A stretch of DNA of 64,000 nucleotides. Origin: Luteibacter sp. Sphag1AF. Its GTDB lineage: Bacteria; Pseudomonadota; Gammaproteobacteria; Xanthomonadales; Rhodanobacteraceae. The notes beneath the pieces are model-generated. The model had not been told where the DNA came from and did no database searches. It saw only the letters and a program-made list of their open reading frames with translations. Below, piece after piece: positions 35,901 to 46,022 of this stretch (position 1 is its first letter; the number at the start of each line of letters is the position of its first letter). The DNA is taken from contig NZ_JACHYH010000003.1 of assembly GCF_014192715.1 (NCBI RefSeq), positions 310,001-374,000 of the forward strand, given 5' to 3'. Made by a program: the position numbers and the translations under genes.

Positions 35901-38900
35901 ATGTCGCCGCCGGATGCCATATCGATGGAACCGGTGCCGGTGCGGATCGTCGTTGGGAAGACCAGCGTCTTGCCTGCGTAAGGACTTCTTGGTGTGACCA
36001 CCGAAGGATCGGTCAGGGTGTCTTTTACGGAGAAGTGCCCGTCGAGCAGGATGTCGCCCGATGTGGACGTGGCAAGCACGTTGGCGGCGTCCACGTTCGC
36101 TCCGGCCACGAAGCGGTACGACGTGCTCGATCCGCCGAGCAGCGTCGCGGACGCAAGCGAGGTTGCATTTCCCAACGACGGCATGTTTGACGGGCTGTTG
36201 TTCGCCGCTGCCGGCGGCACGACCGGGCTACCACCACCCGGATCGGTGCCCGCATCCGGGCGCGGAGCAAATGGCGCGTAGAAGAGCTGCGTACCAAAGA
36301 AGCGGTTGCCCACCTGGGTAGCCACGTAGTTGTAGTACGTGTTGTGCCCGTCGATGTACGTGCCGTAATTGGCGGTGTAGTCGGCGTACGCCGTGTCGAC
36401 GGGGGTGAGGATCGGCGATGGCGTGGTGGTTCGGGAGTCCGAATTGAAGTTCGTCTCCAGCCAGTTCTCATAGTCCGCCGCGTAGTCGGCGTAGTGGGTA
36501 TAGGCGCCAGGCTGCGGTGCCACCAGGGCCGTGGGACTGTAGGTCAGGAAGTGACCGACCACGTTGTTGAACCGGTTGAACGCAGCCGCCCAGTTCTCGT
36601 TGTCACCATCACCGATCTCGCCGATATAGAGCTGGTAGTTGGCGTAATAGTTGTTGGACTGGCCCGTCAACGGCGCCTGCAACGGTTGGTAGTACGGGTC
36701 GCGGGTGATGTTGGCTATGCCGCCGCCCGGTGTCTTGCCATCGTCCGGGTCACCGCTGGCCAGCGTGATCGTGCCGTTCCAGAGCGCGTTCGCATCAAAG
36801 TAGGCAAGCGAGGTCTGATACGCCGCAAGAGCGCTGTCATAGGCCGGATTGTGCACCTGGGCGTCAGAGCGCGGGGCGAACGGTGCATAGAACAACTGCG
36901 TGCCGAAGAAGCGATTGCCGACCTGCGTGGCAACGTAGTTGTAATACGTGTTGTGGCCGTCGATATAGGTAGCGTAGTTGACGGTGTATGCGCCGTACGC
37001 GCTATCTACGGGAAGCAGGATCGGCGACGGCGTGGATGTGCGAGCGTCGGAGTTGAAATTGGTTTCCAGCCAGTTCTCGTAATCCGTCGCGTAGTCGGCA
37101 TAGTTGCCATAGTCGCCCGGTTGCGGGGCAGGCAGCGTCGTGGGGTTGTAGGTCAGGAAGCGACCCACGACGTTGTTGAAGCGGTTGAACGTGGCCGCCC
37201 AGTTCTCGTTGTCGCCATCGCCGATTTCACCGATGTAGCGTTGATAGTTGGTGTAGTAGTCGGCTGTCTGATCCTTCAGCGGCGCCTGGAGCGGCTGGTA
37301 GTAGCGATCCTTGCTGATATCGGCGACACCGCCGCCCGGCGTCTTGCCGTCGTCGGGGTCGCCGTCGGCCAGATTGATCGTGCCGTTCCACAGGTCGTTG
37401 TCCAGGAAGTACTGGTCGCTGGTCTGATACGCGGCAAGTGCGGCGGCATAGCCGTTGTCCGGTGCGGGCGGCGTTGTCGGTGCCGGTGCGTCGGAAAGTA
37501 CGGCGCCATTGTTCTGCTGATAGAAACCATCCGTGATGCTTGCCGACAGGTCGAGATTGCCGGCAGCGCGTACAGTCAGGATCGGTGCAAGATTGCCGTA
37601 CCGGTAAGCCAGATGGATCTTGCCGTTGTCGTCGGTGACACCCGCGCCGAGATTCCAGTTGGTCAGCACGGAAATCGTGCCGTTGTTGTAACCGGTGGTC
37701 GGGTTGCGCAACTCGATGCCCGGACGGACATTCACGTTGGTGATGGCTGCAAAACGATTGCCGAAGGTGAAACCCGGATTCTGGATAAAACCCATCAACG
37801 TGCCGGGACCGCTGGCTGCATCGCCACCGGCGTAACCGTAGAAACCCAGATGGTCGGCGTTGGCATCGTCCGGCGTGAAGAAGTTGGTGCTGAGATATTG
37901 CTTCAGCTGCGCCTCGTCGACCGGTGCTGCAAGCACCTTGCCGCTCGCATCGGTCCACTTCCCCGCCACCAGCGTGGGCTTGCCGTCCACATCGTGGTAC
38001 CAGCCTGCCGGATCTATCATGCCGTCGAAGTGTCTGGCCGGCGACGTCGAGGCGTCGGTGGTACTCCACACGGCGTATGGCTCGATGGTGACGTCACGCG
38101 CACCCACGATGTTGCCTGCGCCACCATCCAGCGTGATGGGCACATCGCCATCTGCGAGCAAGGGCGCGCGCATGCTGACCCGCCCACCCGTGCTGCTACC
38201 CGCGCCGCCCGATACGTCGATGCGTGCATTCGCGCCCACATGAATGCTGCCTGCGTCGCCCCGCTGCACGTTCTGATAGCCGTACGTGTCGTTGAGCGTG
38301 CCGTCGCCGGTGCCGGTGGTGCCAAGCACCACGTCGCCGCCGCGCTGCGCGGCAATGGAACTGGTGGCAATCAGGCTGCCTTCCACATCCACACCCTGGC
38401 GACCGTAGAGTTCGATACGGCTGCCAGCCGCGGCGGCGGCGTTGACCGTACCGTTGATGCGCGTCGTGCCCCCGTTAGCGCTCAGATACACCTTTTGCGC
38501 GGCAAGCGTGTTGCCTGCGGAAAGAGTCAGGTCGCCCGTACCGCTGGAAATGTCGACCATGCCGGTGGCGCCGGCGGCCGCAGCCAGACGGGCAAGTGCG
38601 TCCAGGTCCTGCGCCGCGCCGGCATCCAGGGTGAAGTAACCACCGCGATAACCCTTCGCCGCGTGGCCATCCAGCGTGCCACCCAACAGTACGCTCTGTG
38701 CTGCCGTGGCGGTGAAGCTGCCGGCATCACCGCCCTGCGCACCGCCGCCGAACAGCATGGAGGCGTTGCTGCCGATGTTCACCGAGCCCTTCGTCGCGTG
38801 CAGCCGAAGCGTTCCGCCCGAGGCATACGTGGTGGTGTCGAAGAACGTGCGGTTGATGCCGGCCACGTCCAGTCGCGTGCCTGGCGCAATGACGAGATCA

Positions 38901-41900
38901 CCCTCGGTCGCGCTCAGATCCAGGGTGCCTGCCGTCGCATCCATGTTCATGCCAACGGTCGTGCTGCCGCCGCTCAGCGTGAGTGCGCCGCCCAGCGCAT
39001 CGCTGGTGAGCGCCGTACCCGTTGATCCGTTCAGGCGCAGTGCGCCCGTGGTCTGCAACGTCGTGTTCGCGCCGCTGTCTGCGATGAATACGGGGGCCGT
39101 GAGCGTAGTGCCCATGCCACCGAAGTCCACACCACCCGTGCCCTGGCCACGGAAACCACGCGCTGCCGTCGCCGTGAATGCACTGAAGCCATTGACCGAC
39201 GTCATGCCCGGCCCGAGGTCGACTTCGTCCGCCATGATTCCAAGACTGCCGCCAGTGGCACCGGCAGGCGCGACCACGGCACCCATGGTGTTGCCGAGTG
39301 CGACCCGCGCCGCGCGGATGAGGACGTCGCCGCCGTCGCCAACGAGCGACGACGCGCTCAGCGCCAGAGCATTGGGCAATTCGATGTCCAGATTGCCAAG
39401 GAAATCAATTTCGCCGCGGCTGCGCAGCGTTACTTCGTCTGCATTGCGGAACAGGTTCAGAACGCCCGGCCCGATCACCAGACCATCGCGATCCGTGGCA
39501 TCAACGCCCTCGCCCACGAAGCTGATGCGGTTGCTGTTGGCGTCGATCGCCTTGGCGCTGAATACGGCGTCCGCGTCCACGTGCATCGCGCCCGCGGCGT
39601 CCAGCGTGAGTGCGTTCCCGCCCTGCACCAGGGCATTCGCCTCAATGCTGAGGCGACCTGTTGACGTACCCGCCACATCACCGGTTCCCGGAACCTGGTG
39701 GCGGATGACCGTAGCGGCACTGTTCTGCGATACGCGAAGCATGGAGCCGTCGCCGCTCACCGCCGGCGTCGCGTTGCCCGCAGCGTCCTTGCCCGGATCA
39801 GCGCCAAAGATCAGCGGCTGGCTGGCGACCGGATTGGTCGCGCCCGTCGCCAGAATGACGCTTCCGCTTTGCAGCAGCACGCCACGTGCGTCCGGAGCAG
39901 TGCTGGCACGGGAGACCAGAAGGATTTCCTGACCCGCCAGAGGATGCGCCGCATCGTTCGACAGGATGACGCTGTCGGCCACGCTGTCGACCAGGTCGCC
40001 CGCGTCCACATGGTGACGCACGCCACCGATCAGCAGACTGCCTGCGCCCAACTGCGTGAGGCCATCAGCGGAAAGAGTGAGGTAACCATCGCGCGCACTC
40101 TCGCCGCTTCCCACAATCTCGATGGCCTGACCGGCGATGTCCACCTGCGAACTGCGGCCTCCCTTGGCCGGATTGGCCGTAAGCGTGGCGCCCAGATCCA
40201 GGCTCTGGCTGGCGGCAAGCACCAGACGACCGGCATCTGCGAGCAGCGAAGGCGCCTGCACGCCGGCCTTGCTGGCTTGCGCCGCGAAGAATGCATCGGC
40301 ATCCGTGAGGCGGTACTGCGAATACTGCTGCCACGTGCTGGCCGACTGCACGAGGAAGGTGGTGTTGCGTGCGTCGCGCGCGCCGCTCAATCCATCGGCA
40401 AAGTAGCCTGTGACCGAGTAGCTGCCATCCGGATGAAGCGCGGAGCGACCCAGCACGCTGTCGATGCTGCTGGTGTCCTGCACCACGCGGAACGCGCCCG
40501 GCAGTTCGGCGTAACGTGCGGGAAGCAACGTGTACATGCCCGGCGGCAAGCCAGGAATGCCGGAGAGATAGACCGACTTGCCCACGGCGGAACCAGCGCC
40601 GGAAGCGGCCTCGAAGGCCATGTCGTGTGCCGCGACCGGCGATGCATAGCCGGGAATGATGGCGTAGATGGCGCGACCATCCGCGTACTGCGACGCGAGC
40701 AGATCGCGCGAGCCACCGACGCCGGGCACCCACTCGCCCGCCACCAGGGAGCCGCCACCGGAAAGGTCGATGCCTGCGCCCTTGTCCAGCGACACCTGGG
40801 TACCGTTGACCTGTACCGCCTTGGAAGGCGGCGCAGTCAGGTCCGTCGATGATGCCCTGGGGCTTCCGTTGTAGCGCCATTCCACGCCATCGACCGTCGT
40901 GCCGTATGGCACCAGGAGGCCGTCAAGCGACACCGAGGTCAGGCTTCCTGGCGCAAGGTGCACCGTCGATGTCGCAACCAGCGGAAAGTATGCCGGGGTC
41001 AGACCGAAATCCGCAGCCTGCGCGGCCGGATCGGAAACACCCATCACAAGGGAGCCGGCAGGCGCACGAACGGTGCCGCCCTGCTCGATGTCATCGGCGT
41101 CGATCAGCAGCGAACCACCCGCCGACAATGGCGTGGTGGATGCACCGCCCGGCAGGATGGTGACGGTGGTCGTACGCGTCGCACCCTGCGCATCGGCAAT
41201 GCCGGATGCATTGGCATTGATGACAAACCGGTAGTCCGTGGACGGATACAGCTGCGCTGCCTTGAAGGTCAGGTCACCCGTGCTGAACAGCATGCCCGGT
41301 ACCGGCTTGCCATCGGAGCCATACGCCAGTGCCGCTGGCGTCGTGAAGCGGATGTCGCCGGTCGCATTGAACGTCGCATTTGCCCAGCGCTGGAGATTGA
41401 TCCGGCCGCCCATGTCGATGAAGCCGGCATCGACCACAAGCGATCCATCGCCGGCCAGCGGCGACGATGTCGGCTGACCACTACCGGGCAAGACGCCCGA
41501 GATGTTTACATACGGCGCAGCCAGACGAACATGCCCATTACCCTGTGCGAAGCCCGTGCCGTTCGCCACACTGGTGGCGCCGTCCGGCATCGCAACGTAA
41601 CCGGTTCCGTAAAGGCTGATGGAGCGTCCCAGCGAAAGATCGACGTCGCCGGCAAAACCGATCGACACAGGAATCTGTGCATCAGCCGCCGGCCCCACGG
41701 CCGGCCCGATGACCAGGCTGGAGATGCCCGAGCCATTCAGGCGATCTGCCGCAAAGTGCAGCACACCGGACGGCTTGCCCGATTCCACGGCGCCCTGTTC
41801 CGTTGCTCCCGTGGGCACAAGATCGCCCGACTGCTGGATGACAATGCCGGTCGGTTGAGGGCGGCGGTCGTTACCGCCTGAATCCATGGCAAGGATCGAC

Positions 41901-44900
41901 AACGTGCCGCCTTCTGCCTGGGCAGCACCGCCCGTGGCACGCAACGTCGCATCCGCAAACAGGCCTGCGGCTGCACCGAACATGATGCTACCCGCGTCAC
42001 TCCAGACAGCGGTCGGCGCATAGGCCGTGTTCGCACCTTGCAGCCGCGCGGCAGCGGACGGGAGATCAAACGTGTCTGCAACACCGGATACGTCGATCAC
42101 CGCACCCGCCTGAGTCACCACATAGCCACCGTCTGCGGCCAGGAGCGACACGCTGCCACCATCAAGCACGGTACCCGTGCGCGGCGTGACACCCACCGGG
42201 ATGCCGGAAACACTGCGTGTCGCCGCGCCTGCCTGTGTGTCGATCAACGACACACCGGAGGCATCCAGCAGCGCATTGCTGCCGAGCCAGACCTTCGGTG
42301 CAACGGAGGGAAGGAGGTTGACTGTCGAGGATGTGGTCAGCGTGATATTGCCGCCGTTCGCGCGCAGCGTGCCGTCCACGATGGTGGCGTGAGTGGATGC
42401 CAGACTGATCGTGCCAGCCGCATCGGTTTCCACGACGGCGCCCTTGTTGATGACCACCGAACCGGTGACCCCGGGGTAGGCCATGCTGCCGCCGTTTATG
42501 GGATCCCTCTGGTTGAACGGCCACCGGAGGAATTCGCCGGCCGTAAGTGAGAAGCCGGGGCCATGGCCGGTGCGCGGATCACGCGTCGCCCAGCGACGAT
42601 ACGCGTCAAGGAAACCAACACCGCCCGACGTAGTGGCATACAGGTCGCTACCGGTTGCCAGTGTGCGCAAGGCATCCAGATCGGGAAGGAAGTTGGCTCG
42701 CTCCACATGTACGGTCGTGTCGGCAGCGATGATGGCATCGGTGATCGCGTGCAGCATGTAGCCATCGAAGCCCTGCCCGGCGAAGAACGATGGCGCCAGG
42801 TACAGGCCATTGGAAAGCGCCATGTCGTCCGGATTGCCGCCGATCCGCACTTCGGCGGCCTGTAGCGTCAGGTTGCCACCGCCGCCAAATCCGTGCGAGA
42901 GAATGTCTCCACCCATGACGATGCGCGCGCTATCAAGCGCGGTCGGAGAGGGCAGCAACTCGAACGACAGCGGGCCGGGGGACGCGTACGTGACCAACGA
43001 CACATCACCACCGCGCCCCTGCGGCACACCATGGCTCATGGCAACGCGACCGTCGGTGCCCACATAGCCGCCACCGGATACATCCAGCGTGCTTCCCGCA
43101 TCGAGCATGATCGACCCGGTACCGTCGATCCGGTTGACGGTGTCGCCGAAGTACGCCTGCTGCGTTTGCAGGCTGATCGTGCCGCCGTTCGCGTAACGGT
43201 CACCTCGGATATCGGCCGGCGCCATGCCGGAGTCGTTGATCCACAGACCCCGCGTGCTGAGCGAAGCACCGCTGCCGATATGGATATCTGCATGCTGGAG
43301 AGGCGTATCGACGCTACCCGGCCCCGGTGCAGACACCGGCACACCCGTCGTCAATGAAATCTGGCCAGCCGGCGCATGGATGTCGCCATAGATGTCGATG
43401 CGACCGGCAGTCAGTGCCACGCTGCCGCCCGGATTGACGTTCAACTGCGTACCGGCCGCTTCCACGATGTTTGATTTCGTGGAGATCGACACATTGTCGA
43501 ACCCGGCGCGCGAAATCATGTCGGCCGAAACGATCAGCCAGCTGCGCAGATCGTTACTCTGCGTAGCGGTGCCGTCCTGGGCCTTCTGCGCGTCTTCCCA
43601 CGCCGTGCCTGCGTTGAATCCCGGCACCAGCGAATCGAGAAGCTGGGTGGATTGCTGAAGCAGCACGCCACGCATGTAGACGTCGCGGTTCGACGACGTG
43701 GGCATCGTGTCGATGGTGAGTCGGCCGCTGGCTGGCTGCGAGCCATTGGCCACCTGACGGGTGCCGGCCGACGCTACCGCCGAGATGTCGCCATCCAGCA
43801 CAAGCGCGCGATCCGCGTGGATCGACAGGGTGCCGGCATCGCTGCCACTGACGAAGCCGTCGTCCCAGCGGCGCATGCCGCCAAGCAATGGCGAATTGTA
43901 TGTTTCGGTTTTACCCCAGCGGGCATGCGTCGCGTTGTACTGGCCCGCGAAGCCCACATAGTTCACAGACGGGTCGGCGTACGCGATGTTGTAGATGCGG
44001 CCGTCTGCACCCAGAAGATTCGGCGTGGTGATCCACCCGGCCTGATAGGCGACGAAGCCACCGTCCAGCTTCAGTTGCGAACCGCTGCGCAGGATGACTT
44101 CGTTGGCGTCCAGACCGATGCTGCCACCGCGGGTCAGGAGCTGGGAGATATCGCGCGGCACGTTGTCGACGTAGCCCTGCACGTTGAGGATCGGGCTGCC
44201 GATCCAGTCCAGGCCATCGTCACGCGTGCCTGACTGCGACGTATCGACGACCACATCTTTCTGGGTGTAGAGAAAACTGTTGCGCAGCAGCGGCGAGTTG
44301 GCCAGTTCGTTCTGACCGATGCGCGGGATGGTCACCAGCAGCGCGGAAATCGGCAGCACCACATTGGCCAGACCGGACACGTCGATGATCGCGCCCGCAT
44401 CCATGTAGATGCGGCCTGCGTTCTCCGGCAGCAGCGAGGCAAATCCTGTATCACGAAGCGCCGTCAGGTTGACGGTGGCGCCGGGGGCTTCGACCAGCGA
44501 GCCGTTCTGCAACGTGATCGAACCACCCGTGAGTGTGATGTGTCCGTTGACGAAGGCCTTGTCGGCGGCTGCCGATGACGATGTGGTGGTGCCATCCTTC
44601 TCCGGCAATACGGCGGTGACCGAACCTGCCGCCAGAAGCAGAGGGCCGGAACGGGAGGAGCGGCCGTCCGAAGGCGTCACACCATTCTGCGCAAGAAGTT
44701 CAATGCTTCCCGGGTGCGCGATGCTGGTGGAGGCAAGTGCGACACCCGCCTGCGTCACGCCATAGCCCAGCATGCTCACCTTGCCGCGACGCGATTGAAC
44801 CAGACCCGTGTTGGTCACCGTGCCACGGTTGCTGCCGTAGTCTGTTCCGAACGTGGAGCTGTCGTACGCGGACAGTGCGCCGTTCTGTCCCACGTTGCTC

Positions 44901-45943
44901 AGCTGGGACGTCGCCGCCAGGATCACCTGACCATCATCGGCAACGATGGAACCGGCATTGGTTACATTTTGCGCGGCAACCAGCGCAAAGCCCTGCGCGC
45001 CCGAGGTGATGGATGCACCCTTTTCAATCACTACATCGTGGGACCGGCCATCGGTGAAGCTGCCGGTCAGCATGCCCACGCGCGGCGCACCGTTCGGGCT
45101 GGCCGCCAGACCTTCATTGAGGAACGTGGCGTTACTGGTGGCGAGGTCTGAACTGAACAGATCCAGCGAACTGGCGACCAGCGCGTGTGTGTTCACGCGC
45201 GAACCCGCACCGAAGATCATGCCGTTGTGGTTAAGCAGGTACACCGTGCCCTCGGCCCTGATCTGACCCAGTATCTTGCTGGGCGAGCCGGAGGGATCCA
45301 CCACCCGGTTGAGCGCGATCCAGTCGTTGCTGCCGTCGTTCTGGTTGCCCGCGCTCTGGTTGAAGTACAACGTGGTGTCGCGGCCGACGTTGAACGTGTC
45401 CCAGGTGAGAATCGCCTTCCTGGCGGTCTGTTTCACTTCCACAACCGTGCTGCCTGCGGCCACGCTCTGCACAGGCGTCTTCGCGTTCTGCCACAGCGAC
45501 GGATTGCCTGCGATCCCGGCAGCGGGATTGAGGCCGCCAGCGGCCAGGCCGTTGGGCACGTCGCCCGGCGTCTTCACGGCCGCTTCTGCGGCAGCTTTCT
45601 GCGCGGCGATCTGCGCGGCGACGGCCTGGGCGGACTGATTGAGGTTGTTGATGGACTGCTGCACGCGCTGCTGAAGCAGCAGGTTGGCGGCGGACGATCC
45701 GGCCGCAGGCAGACCCGTGCCTGCACCGCCTGGCGTGCCTGCCGTCGGAGCTGTACCCGGCTGCGCCTGCTTCTGCGCAAACCATGCCGGGCTGAACGCC
45801 TGAGGCGGAGCTGCATGGGCAGCCATGCTGCCCGCAGTCAGCGCGACGGCGATGAGATGGCAGATCGTGCGCCGGCGGAACGTCGGACGGGGAGCTACGC
45901 TCGACGATGCGGCGTTACGGGAACTGCGGGCTCGAACGATCAT
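32945..45943 (-). CDS. Giant FHA-type two-partner secretion exoprotein (TpsA, DUF3739)
   Basis: The 4332-residue exoprotein has an extended signal peptide (about 44 residues, ending MAAHAA) and a short coiled-coil/Ala-rich stretch (about 85-125). The TPS secretion domain (about 155-275) has NRVVDPSGSPSKILGQI and LLNHNGMIFGAGSRVNTHAL. Thousands of residues of beta-helix repeats follow (GGSITLQNGS, GALTLSGGSTT types). Two tandem 203-residue Tyr/Asn/Asp-rich repeats sit at about 2825-3230. A C-terminal DUF3739 domain contains DIDAWCRIDARGQVSGAGI and DNIQVKGDSAG. It should be exported by Sec, then by the TpsB pore encoded upstream, and form a long surface fibre. PdtA of P. aeruginosa is a similar-sized TpsA. 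GGAGAGAG precedes the start. It has no RGD or toxin module that I can see. Confidence 0.93.
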   Translation of the reverse strand: MIVRARSSRNAASSSVAPRPTFRRRTICHLIAVALTAGSMAAHAAPPQAFSPAWFAQKQAQPGTAPTAGTPGGAGTGLPAAGSSAANLLLQQRVQQSINNLNQSAQAVAAQIAAQKAAAEAAVKTPGDVPNGLAAGGLNPAAGIAGNPSLWQNAKTPVQSVAAGSTVVEVKQTARKAILTWDTFNVGRDTTLYFNQSAGNQNDGSNDWIALNRVVDPSGSPSKILGQIRAEGTVYLLNHNGMIFGAGSRVNTHALVASSLDLFSSDLATSNATFLNEGLAASPNGAPRVGMLTGSFTDGRSHDVVIEKGASITSGAQGFALVAAQNVTNAGSIVADDGQVILAATSQLSNVGQNGALSAYDSSTFGTDYGSNRGTVTNTGLVQSRRGKVSMLGYGVTQAGVALASTSIAHPGSIELLAQNGVTPSDGRSSRSGPLLLAAGSVTAVLPEKDGTTTSSSAAADKAFVNGHITLTGGSITLQNGSLVEAPGATVNLTALRDTGFASLLPENAGRIYMDAGAIIDVSGLANVVLPISALLVTIPRIGQNELANSPLLRNSFLYTQKDVVVDTSQSGTRDDGLDWIGSPILNVQGYVDNVPRDISQLLTRGGSIGLDANEVILRSGSQLKLDGGFVAYQAGWITTPNLLGADGRIYNIAYADPSVNYVGFAGQYNATHARWGKTETYNSPLLGGMRRWDDGFVSGSDAGTLSIHADRALVLDGDISAVASAGTRQVANGSQPASGRLTIDTMPTSSNRDVYMRGVLLQQSTQLLDSLVPGFNAGTAWEDAQKAQDGTATQSNDLRSWLIVSADMISRAGFDNVSISTKSNIVEAAGTQLNVNPGGSVALTAGRIDIYGDIHAPAGQISLTTGVPVSAPGPGSVDTPLQHADIHIGSGASLSTRGLWINDSGMAPADIRGDRYANGGTISLQTQQAYFGDTVNRIDGTGSIMLDAGSTLDVSGGGYVGTDGRVAMSHGVPQGRGGDVSLVTYASPGPLSFELLPSPTALDSARIVMGGDILSHGFGGGGNLTLQAAEVRIGGNPDDMALSNGLYLAPSFFAGQGFDGYMLHAITDAIIAADTTVHVERANFLPDLDALRTLATGSDLYATTSGGVGFLDAYRRWATRDPRTGHGPGFSLTAGEFLRWPFNQRDPINGGSMAYPGVTGSVVINKGAVVETDAAGTISLASTHATIVDGTLRANGGNITLTTSSTVNLLPSVAPKVWLGSNALLDASGVSLIDTQAGAATRSVSGIPVGVTPRTGTVLDGGSVSLLAADGGYVVTQAGAVIDVSGVADTFDLPSAAARLQGANTAYAPTAVWSDAGSIMFGAAAGLFADATLRATGGAAQAEGGTLSILAMDSGGNDRRPQPTGIVIQQSGDLVPTGATEQGAVESGKPSGVLHFAADRLNGSGISSLVIGPAVGPAADAQIPVSIGFAGDVDLSLGRSISLYGTGYVAMPDGATSVANGTGFAQGNGHVRLAAPYVNISGVLPGSGQPTSSPLAGDGSLVVDAGFIDMGGRINLQRWANATFNATGDIRFTTPAALAYGSDGKPVPGMLFSTGDLTFKAAQLYPSTDYRFVINANASGIADAQGATRTTTVTILPGGASTTPLSAGGSLLIDADDIEQGGTVRAPAGSLVMGVSDPAAQAADFGLTPAYFPLVATSTVHLAPGSLTSVSLDGLLVPYGTTVDGVEWRYNGSPRASSTDLTAPPSKAVQVNGTQVSLDKGAGIDLSGGGSLVAGEWVPGVGGSRDLLASQYADGRAIYAIIPGYASPVAAHDMAFEAASGAGSAVGKSVYLSGIPGLPPGMYTLLPARYAELPGAFRVVQDTSSIDSVLGRSALHPDGSYSVTGYFADGLSGARDARNTTFLVQSASTWQQYSQYRLTDADAFFAAQASKAGVQAPSLLADAGRLVLAASQSLDLGATLTANPAKGGRSSQVDIAGQAIEIVGSGESARDGYLTLSADGLTQLGAGSLLIGGVRHHVDAGDLVDSVADSVILSNDAAHPLAGQEILLVSRASTAPDARGVLLQSGSVILATGATNPVASQPLIFGADPGKDAAGNATPAVSGDGSMLRVSQNSAATVIRHQVPGTGDVAGTSTGRLSIEANALVQGGNALTLDAAGAMHVDADAVFSAKAIDANSNRISFVGEGVDATDRDGLVIGPGVLNLFRNADEVTLRSRGEIDFLGNLDIELPNALALSASSLVGDGGDVLIRAARVALGNTMGAVVAPAGATGGSLGIMADEVDLGPGMTSVNGFSAFTATAARGFRGQGTGGVDFGGMGTTLTAPVFIADSGANTTLQTTGALRLNGSTGTALTSDALGGALTLSGGSTTVGMNMDATAGTLDLSATEGDLVIAPGTRLDVAGINRTFFDTTTYASGGTLRLHATKGSVNIGSNASMLFGGGAQGGDAGSFTATAAQSVLLGGTLDGHAAKGYRGGYFTLDAGAAQDLDALARLAAAAGATGMVDISSGTGDLTLSAGNTLAAQKVYLSANGGTTRINGTVNAAAAAGSRIELYGRQGVDVEGSLIATSSIAAQRGGDVVLGTTGTGDGTLNDTYGYQNVQRGDAGSIHVGANARIDVSGGAGSSTGGRVSMRAPLLADGDVPITLDGGAGNIVGARDVTIEPYAVWSTTDASTSPARHFDGMIDPAGWYHDVDGKPTLVAGKWTDASGKVLAAPVDEAQLKQYLSTNFFTPDDANADHLGFYGYAGGDAASGPGTLMGFIQNPGFTFGNRFAAITNVNVRPGIELRNPTTGYNNGTISVLTNWNLGAGVTDDNGKIHLAYRYGNLAPILTVRAAGNLDLSASITDGFYQQNNGAVLSDAPAPTTPPAPDNGYAAALAAYQTSDQYFLDNDLWNGTINLADGDPDDGKTPGGGVADISKDRYYQPLQAPLKDQTADYYTNYQRYIGEIGDGDNENWAATFNRFNNVVGRFLTYNPTTLPAPQPGDYGNYADYATDYENWLETNFNSDARTSTPSPILLPVDSAYGAYTVNYATYIDGHNTYYNYVATQVGNRFFGTQLFYAPFAPRSDAQVHNPAYDSALAAYQTSLAYFDANALWNGTITLASGDPDDGKTPGGGIANITRDPYYQPLQAPLTGQSNNYYANYQLYIGEIGDGDNENWAAAFNRFNNVVGHFLTYSPTALVAPQPGAYTHYADYAADYENWLETNFNSDSRTTTPSPILTPVDTAYADYTANYGTYIDGHNTYYNYVATQVGNRFFGTQLFYAPFAPRPDAGTDPGGGSPVVPPAAANNSPSNMPSLGNATSLASATLLGGSSTSYRFVAGANVDAANVLATSTSGDILLDGHFSVKDTLTDPSVVTPRSPYAGKTLVFPTTIRTGTGSIDMASGGDIQWLDDASPATVYTAGAPAQGTTSGTDVSVLRPSEKAPGAGDTLPDMLVTGLVNPDNAGDISLDARGNINAVQYVVDADGSVTRGGAGTSISQYWWQWMQTGNAADGSRSSINYGNFAQGVMSVGGNVSVNAGGNISELSVSLPTTWYASTARDSITTVGGGNLDVHAGGNILSGAYFVAKGIGRVDADGAISAAADLSALNLTTLGNPPVNSPLSTLFALQDAQLSVNARQGANIGGVYDPSYYIASNVFGALLPAGHADMQGYSEDSSLSVVTAAGDLVMGSLRAPGLAFGAGGVAGPVLPASLSLTALGGDVDILADGQLYPSASGNLSILADGGVSFSRQTVQDSQGRSFGLIDADPASMPSPLSPATSNIDRIGVDPLGGAGNARFHQPVALHGADDQPVRIYALGGDIVDGTLAPNGFSYLSLVLAPAKQALIYADRDIVNLSLVGQHTHDADITRVAAGRDIYDTAYLPNGSFGAFILGGYQLLPSIALGGPGALLVEAGRNIGPFSSELDASRDTNPSVQRGLTGIQSVGNLFNPYLPHDGADVSVLFGVGPGVDTAAFFARYLDPADGAPGTGSLLPDLVDFMNQRVAGTAVNTGYAGDKVTVSLTPEQARALFDEQPDYVQRLFAEKALFKILAAVGNDYNTPSSPYFNQYARGYDAISTLFPASLGYTANGSGAGGENGAATTVSTGDLDIRSSTIQTQQGGDVTVLGPGGQALLGSTSAPSQIVDSRGNVLAGPNTMGVLTLESGAINMFTDQSVLLAQSRVFTERGGDLVMWSSNGDINAGQGAKTTAEIPPPTYLCDIDAWCRIDARGQVSGAGIATLQTVEGAPAGSVYLIAPRGTVDAGDAGIRVAGNLIIAAARVANADNIQVKGDSAGVPVTASVNIGALNAASAAASAASKVAEDVVRKQQADSRDRMPSVISVQVLRDGNNSTSVDRPAQSYDMDSPVQVLGAGQLDSMHAKMLTDKERSRLKNN
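36255..37460 (-). repeat. Two tandem 609-bp repeats inside the exoprotein gene
   Basis: The segment around 36255-36845 and that around 36870-37460 code for closely similar blocks, offset by exactly 609 bases (203 codons). Shared elements are ALAAYQTS, DGDPDDGKTPGGG, YQPLQAPL, IGEIGDGDNENWAA, DYENWLETNFNSD and HNTYYNYVATQVGNRFFGTQ. The repeats are unlike the beta-helix around them and are rich in Tyr, Asn and acidic residues. Confidence 0.85.
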
Positions 45944-46022
45944 GACAACTCTCTCCGTTACAGGGTGCGGAGCGCAGCGACGTTATCCGCGCGCTTCCGG
46001 TAATGCCGTGTTGCGTGTCCGC

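Noticed and set aside
36344-39025. 893-codon open frame on the plus strand opposite the giant exoprotein gene
   Set aside because: It lies wholly antisense to a well-supported TPS exoprotein, has no ribosome binding site, no domain, and the Val/Arg/Ala-heavy composition of a high-GC shadow frame.
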